From contig NZ_BSCT01000002.1 of NCBI RefSeq assembly GCF_030159255.1, positions 310,001 to 374,000 of the forward strand: DNA of 64,000 nucleotides, read 5' to 3'. The translations under genes and the position numbers were made by a program. Of the stretch, positions 21,536 through 29,171 are shown one piece after another. The notes beneath the pieces were generated by a model. That model was not told the origin of the DNA, searched no databases, and worked only from the letters and a program-made list of their open reading frames with translations. Position 1 is the stretch's first letter. Each line of letters begins with the position of its first letter. This DNA comes from Bradyrhizobium sp. SSBR45G. GTDB lineage: Bacteria; Pseudomonadota; Alphaproteobacteria; Rhizobiales; Xanthobacteraceae.

Positions 21536-21541
21536 CGCCTG

Positions 21542-21569
21542 CCGGGTCCCGCCACCCGGCGGGGCCCGG
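21542..21569 (+). other. intercistronic hairpin after the binding-protein gene
   Basis: Twelve-base arms (21542-21553 and 21558-21569) pair with a single G-T mismatch around an ACCC loop. No T tract follows, so it is more likely an RNA-stabilising or attenuating structure that raises binding protein over membrane subunits than a full terminator. Confidence 0.6.
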
Positions 21570-21601
21570 TCTCATTGCACGGCCTTGAAAGAATCTGACG
21601 C

Positions 21602-22468
21602 ATGGCGATCTACGTCATCCTCGCGCTCGACGTCCTCAACGGAATCTCCTCGCTGTTCCTGTTGTGCCTCGGGCTCGCGATCATCTTCGGCATGATGAAG
21701 ATCATCAATCTCGCCCATGGCGAGTTCATCATGCTCGGCGCCTATGCGACCGTGATCTCGGCCAATGCCGGGGTGAACATCTGGATCGCGATGCTCGTCG
21801 TGGCGCCCGTCTTCGTCGGCATCGTGGGCCTCGTCATCGAGCGCTGCCTGATCCGCTTCCTGTACGGGCGCCTGGTCGATTCGATGCTCGCCACCTGGGG
21901 CTTAAGCCTTCTCATCATCGGCATCATCACCACGATCTACGGCAACACCCAGCAGGGCGTGCCGACGCCGCTCGGCGGCTTCTCGATCGGGTCGTATCAG
22001 TCGAGCTACTACACGCTGTTTCTCGCCTTGATGGCCGCGGTCATGATGGCCATCGTCTATGGCGTGATGCGCTTTACCCGCTTCGGCCTCGTCGCCCGGG
22101 CGACGATGCAGAACCCGGCGATGGCGGCCACGCTCGGCGTCAACCCGGCGCGCGTCTACATGAGCACCTTCGCGCTCGGCGCCGCGGTCACGGGCCTGGC
22201 CGGCGGGCTGCTGGCGCCGGTCTCCGGCATCACGCCGGGCATGGGCGGCGCCTATGTCGCCAAGGCCTTCATGACGGTGGTCGGCGGCGGCGCCGCCATC
22301 CTCTCCGGGACGATGTCGGCCGCGAGCCTGTTCGGCTCGGTGAACCAGGTCGCCGCCTACTTCACGACCCCCGTCTATGGCGAGGTCATCGTCTTCACCA
22401 CCGCGATCGTGCTCATTCGCTTGCTGCCGCAGGGCATTTCCGGGCGCTTCTTCAAGGGGAACCTGTGA
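21602..22468 (+). CDS. amide/urea ABC transporter permease, LivH type
   Basis: A 288-residue polytopic membrane protein of the branched-chain amino-acid/urea permease family, with about eight hydrophobic helices. The conserved segment INLAHGEFIMLGAYA is at about residues 36-50. GAAVTGLAGGLLAPVSGITPGMG near 196-218 is the EAA-like loop that docks the ATPases. It is the first membrane subunit; the stop codon overlaps the start of the second permease (TGATG), implying translational coupling. Confidence 0.93.
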   Translation: MAIYVILALDVLNGISSLFLLCLGLAIIFGMMKIINLAHGEFIMLGAYATVISANAGVNIWIAMLVVAPVFVGIVGLVIERCLIRFLYGRLVDSMLATWGLSLLIIGIITTIYGNTQQGVPTPLGGFSIGSYQSSYYTLFLALMAAVMMAIVYGVMRFTRFGLVARATMQNPAMAATLGVNPARVYMSTFALGAAVTGLAGGLLAPVSGITPGMGGAYVAKAFMTVVGGGAAILSGTMSAASLFGSVNQVAAYFTTPVYGEVIVFTTAIVLIRLLPQGISGRFFKGNL

Positions 22469-23523
22469 TGCCCAGGCACTATCGTCTCGCCGCCCAGACG
22501 GTTGCGGTGCTCATGGCGATCGTCGCCATCGCGCTCGTGCCTGGCGTGATCGAGCTGTTCGCGCTGATGCAGCTGACGCTGTTCGCCGCGATGGCGGTGC
22601 TCGCGCTGAGCCTCGCCTTCATCTGGGGCTTCGGCGGCATCCTGTCGTTCGGACAGACCGCGTTTTTCGGCCTCGGCGGCTATGCCTATGCGGTCGCGGC
22701 CATCAACTTCCAGGATTCCACGCCGGCCATCCTGCTGGCGATCGTGATCCCGGCGCTGTTCGCGGCCATCCTCGGCTATTTCATCTTCTTCGGCCGCATC
22801 TCCGACGTCTATCTCGGCGTCATCACGCTGACCGTCACCCTGATCCTGTTCAACTCGGTCAACTCGACCTCCGGCGACGCCTACAAGATCGGCACCGCGC
22901 TGCTCGGCGGCTTCAACGGCATGCCGTCGGTGCCGACCTTCAACATGCCGTTCGATCCATCGACCGTGCTGTCGCCGGAACAGTCGTGGTGGACCACCGC
23001 AGGTGTGCTGCTGGCGGTGTTCCTGATGCTGCGCCTGCTGCTGGCGCTGCCGGCGGGGCGCATCATCGTCGCCGTGCGTGAGAACGAGGTGCGGGCCTCG
23101 CTGCTCGGCTATGATCCGCGGTTGGTGAAGTGCCTGACCTTCATCCTCGGCGGCGCGATCGCGGGTCTCGCCGGCGCGCTCTATGTCAACTGGGGCGCCT
23201 TCGTCAGCCCGACCATCTTCAGCCTGTCGCTGTCGGCGGAGATCATCATCTGGATCACGGTCGGCGGTCTCGGCACCTTGCTCGGGCCGATCATCGGCTG
23301 CGTCGTGATCGAATATATCGTCGCCTATATCGGCTCGCAGCAGCTGCTGAACGCCAACCTCGTGCTCGGTGCCGTGCTGGTGATCTTCGTGCTGCTGCTG
23401 CCCAAGGGGCTGGTGCCGACCGCGCGCGATCTCGTGATGCGACTGATCCCGGACTCGAAGCCCAAGACCAACGGTCCGTCGGTCCAGTCCGCGGCGGCGC
23501 CGCATGCTGCAGGAGCCGAATGA
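22468..23523 (+). CDS. amide/urea ABC transporter permease, LivM type
   Basis: A 351-residue polytopic permease paired with the LivH-type subunit. Hydrophobic helices cover residues about 8-300. LAFIWGFGGILSFGQTAFFGLGGYAYA is the family signature, and ILGGAIAGLAGALYVNWGAFV is the ATPase-coupling loop. The C-terminal 25 residues are polar and Ala-rich. Its stop overlaps the next start as ATGA. With the two downstream ATPases it would form a high-affinity importer. Confidence 0.93.
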   Translation: MPRHYRLAAQTVAVLMAIVAIALVPGVIELFALMQLTLFAAMAVLALSLAFIWGFGGILSFGQTAFFGLGGYAYAVAAINFQDSTPAILLAIVIPALFAAILGYFIFFGRISDVYLGVITLTVTLILFNSVNSTSGDAYKIGTALLGGFNGMPSVPTFNMPFDPSTVLSPEQSWWTTAGVLLAVFLMLRLLLALPAGRIIVAVRENEVRASLLGYDPRLVKCLTFILGGAIAGLAGALYVNWGAFVSPTIFSLSLSAEIIIWITVGGLGTLLGPIIGCVVIEYIVAYIGSQQLLNANLVLGAVLVIFVLLLPKGLVPTARDLVMRLIPDSKPKTNGPSVQSAAAPHAAGAE

Positions 23524-24254
23524 CGATGGCCGAACTCGTTCCTCTGCTCAAGGCCGAGCACCTCACGATGCGCTTCGGCGGCGTGGTGGCCAATGACGAC
23601 ATCACCTTCACTTTGCAGGAAATGGAGCTGCGCTGCCTGATCGGCCCGAACGGCGCCGGCAAGAGCACGTTCTTCAAGACGCTGACCGGACAGCTGGTGC
23701 CGACCTCGGGCACGATCGCATTCCGCGGCATGCCGATCGCGGGCAAGGCCTCGCACGAGATCGCGCGCATGGGCATCGGCATCAAGACCCAGGTGCCGAA
23801 CGTGTTCAACGGCCTCTCGGTGCGCGAGAACATCTGGCTGGCCGTGCGGCGCAAGGCGACGCCGCGCCAGCAGGGCCCGGCGGTCAACGCCGTGCTGGAG
23901 ATGATCCGGCTCACCGACTACGCCGACAGCATCGTTGCCACGCTCTCCCATGGCCAGCGCCAATGGGTCGAGATCGGCATGGTGCTCGCTGCCGAGCCGG
24001 AGCTGATCCTGCTCGACGAGCCCGCCGCCGGGATGACCGACGAGGAGACGTTCCATACGGCCGCGATCATCCGCGAGATCAACCAGACCCGCGCCATCGT
24101 CGTTGTCGAGCACGACATGGAGTTCATCAAGCAGATCGCCAAGCGCGTGACCGTGTTCCACCAGGGCCGCGTGCTGGTCGAGGACACCGTCGACAAGGTG
24201 CTCGCCGACAGCCGCGTGCGCGACGTTTATCTCGGCAAGAAGGTGGCCGCATGA
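23520..24254 (+). CDS. amide/urea ABC transporter ATP-binding protein, LivG/UrtD type
   Basis: A 244-residue ATPase. Walker A is GPNGAGKST near residue 43. The signature is degenerate (LSHGQRQWVEIGMVLA), as in UrtD-like subunits. Walker B is ELILLDEPAAGMTDEE and the H-loop is VVVEHDMEFI. The LivG-type insertion (KTQVPNVFNGLSVRENI) is present. GGAG before the overlapping ATG supports this start; a second ATG two codons on is possible. It is translationally coupled on both sides. Confidence 0.94.
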   Translation: MTMAELVPLLKAEHLTMRFGGVVANDDITFTLQEMELRCLIGPNGAGKSTFFKTLTGQLVPTSGTIAFRGMPIAGKASHEIARMGIGIKTQVPNVFNGLSVRENIWLAVRRKATPRQQGPAVNAVLEMIRLTDYADSIVATLSHGQRQWVEIGMVLAAEPELILLDEPAAGMTDEETFHTAAIIREINQTRAIVVVEHDMEFIKQIAKRVTVFHQGRVLVEDTVDKVLADSRVRDVYLGKKVAA

Positions 24255-24952
24255 GCGCGCTCCTCGAGGTCAAAGGTCTCAAATCCGGCTATGGCCGGAT
24301 CCCGATCCTGTTCGGCATCGACATGACGGTGGCCGACGGTGAGTATCTCGGCATTCTCGGCCACAACGGCATGGGCAAGACCACCGCGCTTCGCACCTTG
24401 ATGGGGCATCTGCCGACCACCGACGGCTCGGTGGTGTTCGCAGGCAAGACCATCACCCATCTGAAGCCGCATGAGCGCTCACGGCTCGGCATCGGCCTGG
24501 TGCCGCAGGGACGCGAGATCTTTCCGGATCTGTCGGTCATGGAAAATCTGCGCATGGGTCTCGCATCCGCGCCCAAGGAAGACCGCAGCGTGATCGACAC
24601 CGTGCTGCAGGATTTCCCGCGCCTCGTGCGCCTGCTCGACCGCCGCGGCGGCGCGCTGTCCGGCGGCGAGCAACAATTGCTGGCACTGGCGCGCTGCCTG
24701 TGCACCAAGCCGAAGCTGATCCTGCTCGACGAGCCCACCGAGGGCATCCAGCCCTCGATCATCGAGGAGATCATCGAGACGCTGCTGGCGCTGAAGACGC
24801 GCTGGAAGATGTCCCTGATCGTCGTCGAGCAGAATCTGGAATTCATCACCTCGCTGTCGGACCGCATCCTGCACATCCAGAAGGGACGCATCACCGAGGA
24901 GCTCGACCGCGCGACTCTGCTGGCTCGGGAAGGTCAGATGATCCCGAGCTAG
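24251..24952 (+). CDS. amide/urea ABC transporter ATP-binding protein, LivF/UrtE type
   Basis: A 233-residue ATPase. Walker A is GHNGMGKTT (about 35-43), with Met where most have Ala, typical of UrtE/LivF. The signature is LSGGEQQLLALAR. Walker B is KLILLDEPTEGIQPSI, and VVEQNLEFI has Gln-Asn where LivG has His-Asp. QGREIFPDLSVMENLRMGL is the LivF hallmark. It is the last transporter gene; a GC hairpin with a T run follows the stop. Confidence 0.94.
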   Translation: MSALLEVKGLKSGYGRIPILFGIDMTVADGEYLGILGHNGMGKTTALRTLMGHLPTTDGSVVFAGKTITHLKPHERSRLGIGLVPQGREIFPDLSVMENLRMGLASAPKEDRSVIDTVLQDFPRLVRLLDRRGGALSGGEQQLLALARCLCTKPKLILLDEPTEGIQPSIIEEIIETLLALKTRWKMSLIVVEQNLEFITSLSDRILHIQKGRITEELDRATLLAREGQMIPS

Positions 24953-24958
24953 AATCTA

Positions 24959-24981
24959 CCGGCGCGCCGCGCCGGCTTTTT
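24959..24981 (+). terminator. intrinsic terminator after the ABC transporter
   Basis: CCGGCGC, a three-base loop GCC, and GCGCCGG are followed by CTTTTT. The stem is seven GC pairs. It ends the transporter transcription unit, or partly attenuates it before the amidase gene that starts 55 bases later. Confidence 0.7.
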
Positions 24982-25035
24982 GAAATGACAAATCGCTGTC
25001 TCTGCCCAGCTTGTCCTCACAAGAAAGGATGACTC

Positions 25036-26550
25036 ATGTCCATCAAACGCCCGAATGCCGAGGAAGTCGCCGATCTCGCCGCCAGCCTGCACATGAACAT
25101 GACGGTCGAGGAGGCCGCCGAATATCTGTCGCTGATGGGCGGCATGTTCGATCAGTACGACATCATCGATGAGCTGCCGAACCCGCTGCCGCCGGTAAAA
25201 TATCCGCGCACGCCGGGCGCCAAGCCGCCGGCGAAGGAGAACAAGTACAACGCCTGGGCGATCAAGACCGAGGTCAAGGGCGCAGGCTCCGGCAAGCTCG
25301 CCGGCCGCACCGTGGTGCTGAAGGACAACGTCGCGCTCGCCGGCGTGCCGATGATGAACGGCTCGACCACGCTCGAAGGCTTCATTCCTGCGGCCGACGC
25401 CACCATCGTTTCGCGCATCCTCGATGCCGGCGGCACCATCGTCGGCAAGGCCGTCTGCGAGCACTTCTGCCTGTCCGGCGGCAGCCACACCTCCGATCCC
25501 GCGCCGGTGCACAATCCCTGGAAGATGGGCTATTCGGCCGGCGGCTCGTCCTCGGGCAGCGCCGCGCTGGTGGCGGCCGGCGAGGTCGATATGTCGATCG
25601 GCGGCGACCAGGGCGGCTCGATCCGCATCCCCGCGTCCTATTGCGGCATCTACGGCATGAAGGCGACCCACGGCCTCGTGCCCTACACCGGCGTGATGCC
25701 GATCGAATCGACGATCGACCACACCGGACCGATGACGGCGAACGTCAAGGACAATGCGCTGCTGCTCGAAGTGCTGGCCGGCGCCGACGGTCTCGATCCC
25801 CGGCAATACGCGCCGAAGGTCTCGGCCTATACCGAGGCGCTCGGCAAGGGCGTCAAGGGTCTCAAGATCGGCGTGCTGAAGGAAGGCTTCAGCGCGCCGA
25901 ACATGGAAGAGGGCGTGGTGTCCAAGGTCAAGGCCGGCGCGGAGCGCTTCGCCAAGCTGGGCGCGTCCGTGTCGGAGGTCTCGATCCCCGAGCACATGCA
26001 TGCGCTGGCGGCGTGGAATCCGATCACGCTCGAAGGCTTCCTGGTGCAGATGATGCTCGGCAACGGCATGGGCTTCAACTGGAAGGGCCTCTATGACGTG
26101 GGCCTGCTCGACGCGCATTCCGGCTGGCGCACGCGCGCCGACGATCTGTCGGTGACCTTGAAGCTGACCATGCTGGTCGGGCAGTGGGGTCTCGAGCACT
26201 ATCGCGGCCGCTACTACGCCAAATCGCGCAACATCGCGATCCAGGCAAAGGCCGCCTATGACGCCATGTTCGGCTCCTATGATCTGCTGCTCATGCCGAC
26301 CCTGCCGTGCGTCGCCACGCCGATCCCCGCCAAGGACGCGCCGCTGGCGGAAGTGGTGCAGCGCGCCTTCGAGATGACCGCGACGACGAGCCCGTTCGAC
26401 GTCACAGGCCATCCCGCGATGACCCTGCCATGCGGCCTCTCGGACGGCCTGCCGGTCGGCCTGATGCTGATCGGCAAGGACTATGCGGAGTCCACGATCT
26501 ACCAGGCGGCGGCGGCGTTCGAGGCCGACGGCGACTGGAAAAAGTTCTGA
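25036..26550 (+). CDS. amidase-signature amidase, Rhodococcus RhAmidase-like
   Basis: A 504-residue amidase-signature hydrolase that converts amides to acid plus ammonia. The triad reads as K96 (VVLKDNVAL), cis-Ser S171 ([11 protein letters not shown]) and nucleophile S195 ([13 protein letters not shown]), the same numbers as recalled for the Rhodococcus N-771 nitrile-pathway amidase. The N-terminal 90 residues are a helical domain ([20 protein letters not shown]), also as in that enzyme, rather than the allophanate hydrolase layout. The ribosome binding site is AAAGGA. The last base of the stop overlaps the start of the ABM protein. Ammonia released here, together with that from urease, would feed nitrogen metabolism. 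Confidence 0.92.
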   Translation: MSIKRPNAEEVADLAASLHMNMTVEEAAEYLSLMGGMFDQYDIIDELPNPLPPVKYPRTPGAKPPAKENKYNAWAIKTEVKGAGSGKLAGRTVVLKDNVALAGVPMMNGSTTLEGFIPAADATIVSRILDAGGTIVGKAVCEHFCLSGGSHTSDPAPVHNPWKMGYSAGGSSSGSAALVAAGEVDMSIGGDQGGSIRIPASYCGIYGMKATHGLVPYTGVMPIESTIDHTGPMTANVKDNALLLEVLAGADGLDPRQYAPKVSAYTEALGKGVKGLKIGVLKEGFSAPNMEEGVVSKVKAGAERFAKLGASVSEVSIPEHMHALAAWNPITLEGFLVQMMLGNGMGFNWKGLYDVGLLDAHSGWRTRADDLSVTLKLTMLVGQWGLEHYRGRYYAKSRNIAIQAKAAYDAMFGSYDLLLMPTLPCVATPIPAKDAPLAEVVQRAFEMTATTSPFDVTGHPAMTLPCGLSDGLPVGLMLIGKDYAESTIYQAAAAFEADGDWKKF

Positions 26551-26852
26551 TGATCACGATCACCGCGGTCATCAGGGCCAAGGCGGGACATGAGGCCACG
26601 ATGCGCGACGCCCTCGTCGCCGTCGCGGCCTATGTCGCGGCCAACGAGCCGGAGACGATCGGGTTCTTCATCTCGCAGAGCGAGAGCGAGCCCGGTCTGT
26701 TCACCACCTACGAGCGCTTCGCCGACAAGGCCGCGATGGATCGTCACAACGGCTCCGCCGCGGTGGCGACCTTCTTCGGCATCGCCAAGCCGATCCTCGA
26801 CGGCGAGGTCATTCTGGTGACCTCGCAGGAGGTGTCGGCGACGATGCGGTAG
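26550..26852 (+). CDS. antibiotic-biosynthesis-monooxygenase (ABM) fold protein
   Basis: A 100-residue ferredoxin-like alpha/beta barrel of the ABM (YgiN-like) family. Hallmarks are ITAVIRAKAGHEATMRDAL at the start, the central PETIGFFISQSESEPGLFTTYERFADKAAMDRH and the C-terminal strand DGEVILVTSQEV. Members act as small monooxygenases, isomerases or heme-binding proteins. The gene is coupled to the amidase through TGATG, so the two products are made together. The substrate is unknown. Confidence 0.88.
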   Translation: MITITAVIRAKAGHEATMRDALVAVAAYVAANEPETIGFFISQSESEPGLFTTYERFADKAAMDRHNGSAAVATFFGIAKPILDGEVILVTSQEVSATMR

Positions 26853-26879
26853 CGCGCGGGGAGAGGCGAGCAAGCCAAC

Positions 26880-26926
26880 CGTCCTTCGAGACGCCCGCCT
26901 TGCGGCGGGCTCCTCAGGACGAGGGC
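26880..26926. repeat. palindromic repeat, 'GCCCGCC' family, copy 1
   Basis: The core hairpin is GCCCGCC, loop TTGC, GGCGGGC (26893-26910). It is flanked by CTTCGAGAC on one side and TCCTCAGGACGAGG on the other. An inverted copy lies at 27251-27298. It sits just after the ABM gene. Confidence 0.75.
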
Positions 26927-27080
26927 GGTGGGTGTGGCACGGTGAAACATCGTAGGTATCGAGACTCAACCAATAAGGACGGATTTCAGCCGGGCAAGCA
27001 CCGCCGGCTCTCAACTATTTCAATGAGGACGTTGTCCATGACCAGTTGTTCGGACAGTCCAGCACGAGGCTCGCTGCTAG

Positions 27081-27212
27081 CCTCTCCCCGCGTGCGGGGA
27101 GAGGCCGGATTGCATCGCAGATGCAATCCGGGTGAGGGGGGCTCTCCGCTGGGTCCGGTGCCCGTGGCTGCCCCTCACCCCAACCCTCTCCCCGTGAAGA
27201 ACGGGGAGAGGG
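27081..27212. repeat. triple-hairpin palindromic repeat before ureE
   Basis: Three hairpins lie in tandem: 11-bp arms at 27081-27104 with a GT loop, 12-bp arms at 27105-27131 with a three-base loop, and 12-bp arms at 27084-series sequence repeated at 27184-27212 with a five-base loop. The CTCTCCCC/GGGGAGAG core matches the ends of the 167-bp elements at 36196 and 40202. The rest of the 484-base gap (26853-27336) shows no gene. Confidence 0.8.
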
Positions 27213-27250
27213 AGCGCACCGGCATCGCCGCGCCGCTCTCGGTTCTCAAC

Positions 27251-27298
27251 CCTCATGGTGAGGAGCCCGCCGCTTGGCGGGCGTCTCGAACCATGAGG
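27251..27298. repeat. palindromic repeat, 'GCCCGCC' family, copy 2 (inverted)
   Basis: CCTCATGG and CCATGAGG bound the unit. The core is GCCCGCC, loop GCTT, GGCGGGC. It is the reverse complement of the copy at 26880, so two inverted members of one family flank the array between the ABM gene and ureE. Confidence 0.75.
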
Positions 27299-27336
27299 CC
27301 CCAATGCGTGAACTGATAAAAAGAAGGACCACGCCG

Positions 27337-27786
27337 ATGCTCCGCCTGCACGGCATCATAGGACGCGCCGACGACAAGGCCTATGCCCGGCAGCTCCATA
27401 CGCTGGAGCACCGCGGCGGCATCGAGCTGTTGTTCGTGCCGCCGCAGGACGCCGGCCGCAAGCGTTTCCGCCTGACCACCGATCGCGGCACCGACTGTGC
27501 CGTCAGCCTCGACCGCGACGAGGAACTGGTTGACGGCGCGCTGCTGCATCTCGACTCCGGTCGCGCCATCATCGCCCGTTTCGGCGAGCAGCAGATCTGG
27601 CGCCTGCGCGCGCGCGACGCGGCCAGCGCGCTCAAGCTCGGCTGGCACGCCGGCAACTTGCATTGGCGCGTGCGCTTCGAGGGCGAGGATCTGGTGGTGC
27701 TGCTCGATACACCGCTCGAATCCTATCGTGCCCGCATTCTGCCTTTGATCGAGTCCGGTGAGGTCGTGGAGCGCGATCATGTTTGA
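27337..27786 (+). CDS. ureE: urease accessory protein UreE, nickel metallochaperone
   Basis: A 149-residue UreE. The N-terminal peptide-binding domain includes KRFRLTTDRGTDCAVSLDRDE. The C-terminal metal-binding domain has LGWHAGNLHW, placing the conserved interface nickel histidine at H104. The His-rich tail of Klebsiella UreE is absent; the protein ends VVERDHV. UreE delivers nickel to UreG at the apo-urease. It is the first gene of ureE-ureF-ureAB-ureC-ureG-ureD. AGAAGGACC precedes the ATG; earlier in-frame starts lie in repeat DNA. The stop overlaps the ureF start. Confidence 0.93.
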   Translation: MLRLHGIIGRADDKAYARQLHTLEHRGGIELLFVPPQDAGRKRFRLTTDRGTDCAVSLDRDEELVDGALLHLDSGRAIIARFGEQQIWRLRARDAASALKLGWHAGNLHWRVRFEGEDLVVLLDTPLESYRARILPLIESGEVVERDHV

Positions 27787-28456
27787 CCGCGGCGAGGCGC
27801 TCGCGCTGCTGCAACTCGGCGACAGCGCCTTTCCGGCCGGCGGTTTTGCATTTTCCTGGGGCATTGAGGGCCTCGCCGCCGATGGCCACTTATCCGGTCA
27901 CGATGATCTCGACGGCGTTATCGCCGATCACTTGGCGCAGCGCTGGGCGACGATGGATCGCATCCTGCTGCGGCGCGCCTGGCGCGCGAGCGACACCGAC
28001 GCCATCGCATCGGTCGATCGCCTCGCCGAGGCCACGACGCCATCCGCCGAGATGCGCGACGGTTCGCGCCGCGCGGGCAGGGCGCTGCTCGGCGTCTGGG
28101 GCAAGCTTGCCGGTCCCTTGTCGGTCGCCTATCGCGAACGCGTGTCGGCAGACGCGCGGCTCGGCCATTTGCCCGTCGTGCAGGCCATCACCGGCCGCGA
28201 TGCGGGCCTTGGTCTCGATGCCGCCGAGCTCGTGTCCGGCTGGACGCTCATCACGGGACTCGTCAGCGCCGCCGTGCGGCTCGGCCTGATCGGCCACATC
28301 GATTCCCAGCAGAGCCTCGCGCGTGCCCGCGCGCTGCTCGCCGATCTGCTCACTGAAACGCCCGACGACGACGCCATGCCGTCGAGCTTCACGCCCTTCA
28401 TCGACATCGCCGTGTCGCGCGGTCCGCTGCGGCATGTGCGCATGTTCACGACCTGA
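27779..28456 (+). CDS. ureF: urease accessory protein UreF
   Basis: A 225-residue, mostly helical UreF, which with UreD and UreG forms the nickel-loading complex on urease and gates GTP hydrolysis by UreG. LLQLGDSAFPAGGFAFSWGIE at about residues 8-28 is the family signature (canonical GxYSxSxGLE is altered to AFSWGIE). It overlaps ureE by eight bases with GTGGAGCG upstream, indicating coupled translation. The C-terminus DIAVSRGPLRHVRMFTT is shorter than in Klebsiella, where it contacts UreD. Confidence 0.92.
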   Translation: MFDRGEALALLQLGDSAFPAGGFAFSWGIEGLAADGHLSGHDDLDGVIADHLAQRWATMDRILLRRAWRASDTDAIASVDRLAEATTPSAEMRDGSRRAGRALLGVWGKLAGPLSVAYRERVSADARLGHLPVVQAITGRDAGLGLDAAELVSGWTLITGLVSAAVRLGLIGHIDSQQSLARARALLADLLTETPDDDAMPSSFTPFIDIAVSRGPLRHVRMFTT

Positions 28457-28467
28457 GAGGTTTCGTC

Positions 28468-29166
28468 ATGATGAACCTGTCGCCGACCGAGATGGATCGT
28501 CTCGTGATCTTCAACGCTGCGCAGATGGCGCGGCGCAACCGCCTGCTCGGCATCAGGCTGAGCCATCCAGAAGCCGTGGCCTACCTCACCGATGAGGTGA
28601 TGACCGCGGCGCGCCGCAATCTGCCCTACGCCGAGATCCGCGACATGGCGGGACGGCTGCTCACATCAGATGATGTCGAGCCTGGTGTCGCCCAGATGAT
28701 CCCGATGCTCTATGTCGAGCTGATGTTCGCCGAGGGCACCAAGGTGATGGCGCTGTTCGAGCCGATCCAGCCGGCCGAGGGCGCCGTGGCCGACGACATC
28801 GTCCCGGGTGAGATCATCGAAGGCCCTGGCGACATCGAGATGTTCACCGCGTTGCCGGCCGTCACCATCGACGTCGTCAACACCGGGGATCGCGACATCC
28901 AGGTCCGCAGCCACACGCATTTCTTCGAGGTCAACCGCGCGCTGTTGTTCGACCGCGCTGCCGCCTGGGGCATGAAGATCGATCGTCCGGCGGGCCTCGG
29001 CGTCCGCTTCGAGCCCGGTGTCACCAAATCGGTGCGGCTGGTGCCGATCGAAGGCGACCGGATCGTGCGCGGACAGGCCGGTCTCGTCAACGGCCCGCTC
29101 GATGACGCCGGTGCGCGTGATGCGGCGCTGACGCTCGCGCAGTCGCGCGGCTACCTGGGAGCCTGA
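28468..29166 (+). CDS. ureAB: urease gamma-beta fusion subunit
   Basis: A 232-residue fusion. Residues 1-100 are the gamma domain (LSPTEMDRLVIFNAAQMARRNR, normally LTPREKDKLL) and residues about 110-215 the beta domain (VPGEIIEGPGDIEM and IQVRSHTHFFEVN; canonical IQVGSHYHFAEVN). Separate gamma and beta genes are usual in proteobacteria; fusion is known in Helicobacter and some actinobacteria. The domain order, the absence of a stop between them and the direct link to ureC show this is a real fused gene. Two adjacent ATGs are possible starts. The sequence is markedly unlike typical rhizobial UreA and UreB. Confidence 0.93.
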   Translation: MMNLSPTEMDRLVIFNAAQMARRNRLLGIRLSHPEAVAYLTDEVMTAARRNLPYAEIRDMAGRLLTSDDVEPGVAQMIPMLYVELMFAEGTKVMALFEPIQPAEGAVADDIVPGEIIEGPGDIEMFTALPAVTIDVVNTGDRDIQVRSHTHFFEVNRALLFDRAAAWGMKIDRPAGLGVRFEPGVTKSVRLVPIEGDRIVRGQAGLVNGPLDDAGARDAALTLAQSRGYLGA

Positions 29167-29171
29167 CGATC

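Noticed and set aside
27184-27212. Hairpin before ureE as an intrinsic terminator
   Set aside because: Strong stem but no T run; it is one part of a multi-hairpin repeat.
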